Positions 45,801 through 54,800 of a stretch of 64,000 nt of DNA are shown here, piece by piece (positions within the stretch are counted from its first letter, which is position 1; each line of letters starts with the position of its first letter). The translations under genes and the position numbers were made by a program. The notes below the pieces were generated by a model. It saw nothing but the letters and a program-made list of their open reading frames with translations. It had not been told where the DNA came from and ran no database searches. The DNA is from Closterium sp. Naga37s-1 (lineage: Eukaryota > Streptophyta > Zygnematophyceae > Desmidiales > Closteriaceae), in assembly GCA_947471745.1 (NCBI GenBank), contig CANJKZ010000013.1:558001-622000 (forward strand), given 5' to 3'.

Positions 45801-48800
45801 TGAAGCAGAGACGACGGGGGGAAGAGGGGAGGGGAGGGGGTGAAAGCAACGAGGGTGGGTGGCAACATAGCATAGGGTGGGTGGTGCGGTCGGGCATGAC
45901 CCCCGTCTTGCTCTTCGCCTGCTTCATTGTGTCCTCTGCCAAGCCGTACTGAAGCAGAGACGACGGGGGGAAGAGGGGAGGGGAGGGGGTGAAAGCAACG
46001 AGGGTGGGTGGCAACATAGCATAGGGTGGGTGGTGCGGTCGGGCATGACCCCCGTCTTGCTCTTCGCCTGCTTCATTGTGTCCTCTGCCAAGCCGTACTG
46101 AAGCAGAGACGATGGGGGGAAGAGGGGAGGGGAGGGGGTGAAAGCAACGAGGGTGGGTGGCAACATAGCATAGGGTGGGTGGTGCGGTCGGGCATGACCC
46201 CCGTCTTGCTCTTCGCCTGCTTCATTGTGTCCTCTGCCAAGCCGTACTGAAGCAGAGACGACGGGGGGAAGAGGGGAGGGGAGGGGGTGAAAGCAACGAG
46301 GGTGGGTGGCAACATAGCATAGGGTGGGTGGTGCGGTCGGGCATGACCCCCGTCTTGCTCTTCGCCTGCTTCATTGTGTCCTCTGCCAAGCCGTACTGAA
46401 GCAGAGACGACGGGGGGAAGAGGGGAGGGGAGGGGGTGAAAGCAACGAGGGTGGGTGGCAACATAGCATAGGGTGGGTGGTGCGGTCGGGCATGACCCCC
46501 GTCTTGCTCTTCGCCTGCTTCATTGTGTCCTCTGCCAAGCCGTACTGAAGCAGAGACGACGGGGGGAAGAGGGGAGGGGAGGGGGTGAAAGCAACGAGGG
46601 TGGGTGGCAACATAGCATAGGGTGGGTGGTGCGGTCGGGCATGACCCCCGTCTTGCTCTTCGCCTGCTTCATTGTGTCCTCTGCCAAGCCGTACTGAAGC
46701 AGAGACGACGGGGGGAAGAGGGGAGGGGAGGGGGTGAAAGCAACGAGGGTGGGTGGCAACATAGCATAGGGTGGGTGGTGCGGTCGGGCATGACCCCCGT
46801 CTTGCTCTTCGCCTGCTTCATTGTGTCCTCTGCCAAGCCGTACTGAAGCAGAGACGACGGGGGGAAGAGGGGAGGGGAGGGGGTGAAAGCAACGAGGGTG
46901 GGTGGCAACATAGCATAGGGTGGGTGGTGCGGTCGGGCATGACCCCCGTCTTGCTCTTCGCCTGCTTCATTGTGTCCTCTGCCAAGCCGTACTGAAGCAG
47001 AGACGACGGGGGGAAGAGGGGAGGGGAGGGGGTGAAAGCAACGAGGGTGGGTGGCAACATAGCATAGGGTGGGTGGTGCGGTCGGGCATGACCCCCGTCT
47101 TGCTCTTCGCCTGCTTCATTGTGTCCTCTGCCAAGCCGTACTGAAGCAGAGACGACGGGGGGAAGAGGGGAGGGGAGGGGGTGAAAGCAACGAGGGTGGG
47201 TGGCAACATAGCATAGGGTGGGTGGTGCGGTCGGGCATGACCCCCGTCTTGCTCTTCGCCTGCTTCATTGTGTCCTCTGCCAAGCCGTACTGAAGCAGAG
47301 ACGACGGGGGGAAGAGGGGAGGGGAGGGGGTGAAAGCAACGAGGGTGGGTGGCAACATAGCATAGGGTGGGTGGTGCGGTCGGGCATGACCCCCGTCTTG
47401 CTCTTCGCCTGCTTCATTGTGTCCTCTGCCAAGCCGTACTGAAGCAGAGACGACGGGGGGAAGAGGGGAGGGGAGGGGGTGAAAGCAACGAGGGTGGGTG
47501 GCAACATAGCATAGGGTGGGTGGTGCGGTCGGGCATGACCCCCGTCTTGCTCTTCGCCTGCTTCATTGTGTCCTCTGCCAAGCCGTACTGAAGCAGAGAC
47601 GACGGGGGGAAGAGGGGAGGGGAGGGGGTGAAAGCAACGAGGGTGGGTGGCAACATAGCATAGGGTGGGTGGTGCGGTCGGGCATGACCCCCGTCTTGCT
47701 CTTCGCCTGCTTCATTGTGTCCTCTGCCAAGCCGTACTGAAGCAGAGACGACGGGGGGAAGAGGGGAGGGGAGGGGGTGAAAGCAACGAGGGTGGGTGGC
47801 AACATAGCATAGGGTGGGTGGTGCGGTCGGGCATGACCCCCGTCTTGCTCTTCGCCTGCTTCATTGTGTCCTCTGCCAAGCCGTACTGAAGCAGAGACGA
47901 CGGGGGGAAGAGGGGAGGGGAGGGGGTGAAAGCAACGAGGGTGGGTGGCAACATAGCATAGGGTGGGTGGTGCGGTCGGGCATGACCCCCGTCTTGCTCT
48001 TCGCCTGCTTCATTGTGTCCTCTGCCAAGCCGTACTGAAGCAGAGACGACGGGGGGAAGAGGGGAGGGGAGGGGGTGAAAGCAACGAGGGTGGGTGGCAA
48101 CATAGCATAGGGTGGGTGGTGCGGTCGGGCATGACCCCCGTCTTGCTCTTCGCCTGCTTCATTGTGTCCTCTGCCAAGCCGTACTGAAGCAGAGACGACG
48201 GGGGGAAGAGGGGAGGGGAGGGGGTGAAAGCAACGAGGGTGGGTGGCAACATAGCATAGGGTGGGTGGTGCGGTCGGGCATGACCCCCGTCTTGCTCTTC
48301 GCCTGCTTCATTGTGTCCTCTGCCAAGCCGTACTGAAGCAGAGACGACGGGGGGAAGAGGGGAGGGGAGGGGGTGAAAGCAACGAGGGTGGGTGGCAACA
48401 TAGCATAGGGTGGGTGGTGCGGTCGGGCATGACCCCCGTCTTGCTCTTCGCCTGCTTCATTGTGTCCTCTGCCAAGCCGTACTGAAGCAGAGACGACGGG
48501 GGGAAGAGGGGAGGGGAGGGGGTGAAAGCAACGAGGGTGGGTGGCAACATAGCATAGGGTGGGTGGTGCGGTCGGGCATGACCCCCGTCTTGCTCTTCGC
48601 CTGCTTCATTGTGTCCTCTGCCAAGCCGTACTGAAGCAGAGATGACGGGGGGAAGAGGGGAGGGGAGGGGGTGAAAGCAACGAGGGTGGGTGGCAACATA
48701 GCATAGGGTGGGTGGTGCGGTCGGGCATGACCCCCGTCTTGCTCTTCGCCTGCTTCATTGTGTCCTCTGCCAAGCCGTACTGAAGCAGAGACGACGGGGG

Positions 48801-51800
48801 GAAGAGGGGAGGGGAGGGGGTGAAAGCAACGAGGGTGGGTGGCAACATAGCATAGGGTGGGTGGTGCGGTCGGGCATGACCCCCGTCTTGCTCTTCGCCT
48901 GCTTCATTGTGTCCTCTGCCAAGCCGTACTGAAGCAGAGACGACGGGGGGAAGAGGGGAGGGGAGGGGGTGAAAGCAACGAGGGTGGGTGGCAACATAGC
49001 ATAGGGTGGGTGGTGCGGTCCGGCATGACCCCCGTCTTGCTCTTCGCCTGCTTCATTGTGTCCTCTGCCAAGCCGTACTGAAGCAGAGACGACGGGGGGA
49101 AGAGGGGAGGGGAGGGGGTGAAAGCAACGAGGGTGGGTGGCAACATAGCATAGGGTGGGTGGTGCGGTCGGGCATGACCCCCGTCTTGCTCTTCGCCTGC
49201 TTCATTGTGTCCTCTGCCAAGCCGTACTGAAGCAGAGACGACGGGGGGAAGAGGGGAGGGGAGGGGGTGAAAGCAACGAGGGTGGGTGGCAACATAGCAT
49301 AGGGTGGGTGGTGCGGTCGGGCATGACCCCCGTCTTGCTCTTCGCCTGCTTCATTGTGTCCTCTGCCAAGCCGTACTGAAGCAGAGACGACGGGGGGAAG
49401 AGGGGAGGGGAGGGGGTGAAAGCAACGAGGGTGGGTGGCAACATAGCATAGGGTGGGTGGTGCGGTCGGGCATGACCCCCGTCTTGCTCTTCGCCTGCTT
49501 CATTGTGTCCTCTGCCAAGCCGTACTGAAGCAGAGATGACGGGGGGAAGAGGGGAGGGGAGGGGGTGAAAGCAACGAGGGTGGGTGGCAACATAGCATAG
49601 GGTGGGTGGTGCGGTCGGGCATGACCCCCGTCTTGCTCTTCGCCTGCTTCATTGTGTCCTCTGCCAAGCCGTACTGAAGCAGAGACGACGGGGGGAAGAG
49701 GGGAGGGGAGGGGGTGAAAGCAACGAGGGTGGGTGGCAACATAGCATAGGGTGGGTGGTGCGGTCGGGCATGACCCCCGTCTTGCTCTTCGCCTGCTTCA
49801 TTGTGTCCTCTGCCAAGCCGTACTGAAGCAGAGACGACGGGGGGAAGAGGGGAGGGGAGGGGGTGAAAGCAACGAGGGTGGGTGGCAACATAGCATAGGG
49901 TGGGTGGTGCGGTCCGGCATGACCCCCGTCTTGCTCTTCGCCTGCTTCATTGTGTCCTCTGCCAAGCCGTACTGAAGCAGAGACGACGGGGGGAAGAGGG
50001 GAGGGGAGGGGGTGAAAGCAACGAGGGTGGGTGGCAACATAGCATAGGGTGGGTGGTGCGGTCGGGCATGACCCCCGTCTTGCTCTTCGCCTGCTTCATT
50101 GTGTCCTCTGCCAACCCGTACTGAAGCAGAGACAACGGGGGGAAGAGGGGAGGGGAGGGGGTGAAAGCAACGAGGGTGGGTGGCAACATAGCATAGGGTG
50201 GGTGGTGCGGTCGGGCATGACCCCCGTCTTGCTCTTCGCCTGCTTCATTGTGTCCTCTGCCAAGCCGTACTGAAGCAGAGACGACGGGGGGAAGAGGGGA
50301 GGGGAGGGGGTGAAAGCAACGAGGGTGGGTGGCAACATAGCATAGGGTGGGTGGTGCGGTCGGGCATGACCCCCGTCTTGCTCTTCGCCTGCTTCATTGT
50401 GTCCTCTGCCAAGCCGTACTGAAGCAGAGACGACGGGGGGAAGAGGGGAGGGGAGGGGGTGAAAGCAACGAGGGTGGGTGGCAACATAGCATAGGGTGGG
50501 TGGTGCGGTCGGGCATGACCCCCGTCTTGCTCTTCGCCTGCTTCATTGTGTCCTCTGCCAAGCCGTACTGAAGCAGAGACGACGGGGGGAAGAGGGGAGG
50601 GGAGGGGGTGAAAGCAACGAGGGTGGGTGGCAACATAGCATAGGGTGGGTGGTGCGGTCGGGCATGACCCCCGTCTTGCTCTTCGCCTGCTTCATTGTGT
50701 CCTCTGCCAAGCCGTACTGAAGCAGAGACGACGGGGGGAAGAGGGGAGGGGAGGGGGTGAAAGCAACGAGGGTGGGTGGCAACATAGCATAGGGTGGGTG
50801 GTGCGGTCGGGCATGACCCCCGTCTTGCTCTTCGCCTGCTTCATTGTGTCCTCTGCCAAGCCGTACTGAAGCAGAGACGACGGGGGGAAGAGGGGAGGGG
50901 AGGGGGTGAAAGCAACGAGGGTGGGTGGCAACATAGCATAGGGTGGGTGGTGCGGTCGGGCATGACCCCCGTCTTGCTCTTCGCCTGCTTCATTGTGTCC
51001 TCTGCCAAGCCGTACTGAAGCAGAGACGACGGGGGGAAGAGGGGAGGGGAGGGGGTGAAAGCAACGAGGGTGGGTGGCAACATAGCATAGGGTGGGTGGT
51101 GCGGTCGGGCATGACCCCCGTCTTGCTCTTCGCCTGCTTCATTGTGTCCTCTGCCAAGCCGTACTGAAGCAGAGACGACGGGGGGAAGAGGGGAGGGGAG
51201 GGGGTGAAAGCAACGAGGGTGGGTGGCAACATAGCATAGGGTGGGTGGTGCGGTCGGGCATGACCCCCGTCTTGCTCTTCGCCTGCTTCATTGTGTCCTC
51301 TGCCAAGCCGTACTGAAGCAGAGACGACGGGGGGAAGAGGGGAGGGGAGGGGGTGAAAGCAACGAGGGTGGGTGGCAACATAGCATAGGGTGGGTGGTGC
51401 GGTCGGGCATGACCCCCGTCTTGCTCTTCGCCTGCTTCATTGTGTCCTCTGCCAAGCCGTACTGAAGCAGAGACGACGGGGGGAAGAGGGGAGGGGAGGG
51501 GGTGAAAGCAACGAGGGTGGGTGGCAACATAGCATAGGGTGGGTGGTGCGGTCGGGCATGACCCCCGTCTTGCTCTTCGCCTGCTTCATTGTGTCCTCTG
51601 CCAACCCGTACTGAAGCAGAGACAACGGGGGGAAGAGGGGAGGGGAGGGGGTGAAAGCAACGAGGGTGGGTGGCAACATAGCATAGGGTGGGTGGTGCGG
51701 TCGGGCATGACCCCCGTCTTGCTCTTCGCCTGCTTCATTGTGTCCTCTGCCAAGCCGTACTGAAGCAGAGACGACGGGGGGAAGAGGGGAGGGGAGGGGG

Positions 51801-54800
51801 TGAAAGCAACGAGGGTGGGTGGCAACATAGCATAGGGTGGGTGGTGCGGTCGGGCATGACCCCCGTCTTGCTCTTCGCCTGCTTCATTGTGTCCTCTGCC
51901 AAGCCGTACTGAAGCAGAGACGACGGGGGGAAGAGGGGAGGGGAGGGGGTGAAAGCAACGAGGGTGGGTGGCAACATAGCATAGGGTGGGTGGTGCGGTC
52001 CGGCATGACCCCCGTCTTGCTCTTCGCCTGCTTCATTGTGTCCTCTGCCAAGCCGTACTGAAGCAGAGACGACGGGGGGAAGAGGGGAGGGGAGGGGGTG
52101 AAAGCAACGAGGGTGGGTGGCAACATAGCATAGGGTGGGTGGTGCGGTCGGGCATGACCCCCGTCTTGCTCTTCGCCTGCTTCATTGTGTCCTCTGCCAA
52201 GCCGTACTGAAGCAGAGACGACGGGGGGAAGAGGGGAGGGGAGGGGGTGAAAGCAACGAGGGTGGGTGGCAACATAGCATAGGGTGGGTGGTGCGGTCGG
52301 GCATGACCCCCGTCTTGCTCTTCGCCTGCTTCATTGTGTCCTCTGCCAAGCCGTACTGAAGCAGAGACGACGGGGGGAAGAGGGGAGGGGAGGGGGTGAA
52401 AGCAACGAGGGTGGGTGGCAACATAGCATAGGGTGGGTGGTGCGGTCCGGCATGACCCCCGTCTTGCTCTTCGCCTGCTTCATTGTGTCCTCTGCCAAGC
52501 CGTACTGAAGCAGAGACGACGGGGGGAAGAGGGGAGGGGAGGGGGTGAAAGCAACGAGGGTGGGTGGCAACATAGCATAGGGTGGGTGGTGCGGTCGGGC
52601 ATGACCCCCGTCTTGCTCTTCGCCTGCTTCATTGTGTCCTCTGCCAAGCCGTACTGAAGCAGAGACGACGGGGGGAAGAGGGGAGGGGAGGGGGTGAAAG
52701 CAACGAGGGTGGGTGGCAACATAGCATAGGGTGGGTGGTGTGGTCGGGCATGACCCCCGTCTTGCTCTTCGCCTGCTTCATTGTGTCCTCTGCCAAGCCG
52801 TACTGAAGCAGAGACGACGGGGGGAAGAGGGGAGGGGAGGGGGTGAAAGCAACGAGGGTGGGTGGCAACATAGCATAGGGTGGGTGGTGCGGTCCGGCAT
52901 GACCCCCGTCTTGCTCTTCGCCTGCTTCATTGTGTCCTCTGCCAAGCCGTACTGAAGGGGAAGGGAGGAGAGGGGATCTTAAGAGGGGACGGGAGGGTAG
53001 GGAGGGGAGGACAGGTATTAAGGGTAAGGTGGAGGAAGGGGGAGATGGATTAGGTTAGGGGAAGCAAGAGATATCTCAGTGCTTATGGATCCCCACGTAG
53101 AAGGCATGGCGTAGCGTGGCAGCAGCTGTGTTTAGCAAACTGTTGTTTAGTTTGGTTTTGTGCTTGCTTGTAAAAACCTTGTGAAAACGAAAAGTTGGCG
53201 GTACTAGTTTCGGCTCTTCGAGCCTTCTTCAGACCACAAAGTTCAGAAATGAGAAGCAAGCAGGCTAAATACCAACCCCAAGGGCTCAATCGCGAGGCAT
53301 TCCTCCGCGTGGCCAGGGAAGGTGGGGGAAAGCTAGATGAAAACAGTAGAAAACAAGTCTACAGTAAACTAGCACTTATGAGCTGAAATTAAAAAATTAC
53401 CAACTCGTTTTGGTAAACTCCAAGCGAGAATTGCCCTGCGTGTAGAAAAAGTACCGTGTGACATTATACCGAGTTGACTTTTGAGTCGACTCAAAAGTCA
53501 ATTAGGTTAGGGGAAGCAAGAGATATCTCAGTGCTTCCGAGAAAAAAATAGGAGATAGGAGAGGATTTTAGCACTGTATAGCATACCAGCACATGCCAGT
53601 ATAGCACATAACAGCTCAGCACATACCAGCATTGCAAAGAACGTACCAGCACAGCACAGCACAGCACATACCAGCACATCTCAGCACGTACCAGCACCGC
53701 ACAGCACATACCAGCACAGTGCCAAGGTTGTAGATGGCTCGGTGGAAGTCGTAGCGCAGGCGGATGGCTGCTCGGAACTGGTGGGGGTGGCAGTAGCAGG
53801 AGGGGGAGGAGGGAGAACAGGGGGGCATAGCAGAATGGAAGAGGCGCACACATGCAATAACAGTGGAAGTCGTAGCGCAGGCGGATGGCTGCTCGGAACT
53901 GGCGGGGGTGGTAGATGGGAGGTGATGAATGGCGAAGTGGGAGAATTGGAGAGTGTGGGAATGATAATTAATGGAAGAGGCGCACAAATGCATGCATGCA
54001 GGAGATGAGGCATGGTCTTATGCATGCAGGAGATGAGGCATGGTCTTATGGTTGAACCCTCACCCCTCACCTTGTTAATCGCCTTGCGCACCACCTTCCT
54101 TTTGTCCCCGGCCAGCACAATGGTGCTCAGCTCCTGCAGCGCCAAGGATGGTGTGCTATCAACCAGATCAGCTCACCTCCTCAACTCTCATCCCTCACCT
54201 TGTTGATTGCCTTGCGCACCACCTTCCTCTTGTCCTTAGCCGGCACGATGGTGCTCAGCTCCTGCAGCGCCAGCCCCCAGTTGTTGAGCGCCTGAGGCGA
54301 GTCCCAGTTGAGCTGTACTGCCCTCTCGTACTTGCTGCACGCCTGGTGGTGGGGGGTGTTGGAGGAGTTGGGAGGGGTGTACGAGCTCAGTGGGAGAGGG
54401 ATGGAAGCGTACGCTCGCACTTGCTGCACGCCTGGTCATGGGGGAGTGGAGGGAAGGGAGAGGGGTTGAGAGAGGTGCACGAGCTCAGAGGGAGTGGGTT
54501 GGGAGCATGCGTGCTGGTCTCCTCCTGCAGCGCCAGCCCCCAGTTGTTGAGCGCCTGAGGCGAGTCCCAATTCAGCTGCACTGCCCTCTCGTACTTGCTG
54601 CACGCCTGGTGGGGTGAGAGTGGAGAGAGAGTTAGGGGGGTTGACGATCTTGGTGGTGGAATTAATACAAGTGGGTGTCTGCACTACAGCATTTGTGCTG
54701 GCACCCACTTGTGGATTTTTTAAACGTCTCACAAATCCACTTTTTATCACAAGGGAGTGGAGGGAGTGGGGGGGGTTGACAATCTTATCATCTTAGTGGT

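Noticed and set aside
39319-52951. CRISPR-like regular repeat
   Set aside because: There are no unique spacers, the repeat is 149 bp head to tail, and the unit contains a eukaryotic exon.
39470-52955. About 90 identical 74-aa (+) and 80-aa (-) open frames
   Set aside because: They are products of the 149-bp array. The minus-strand ones are the HLB1 exon 7 head read into the next unit, and the plus-strand ones are its complement.
53083-53386. Possible retro-element fragment (ORFs with SQGFYKQAQ and [15 protein letters not shown])
   Set aside because: Too short and without recognisable reverse transcriptase, integrase or terminal repeats.
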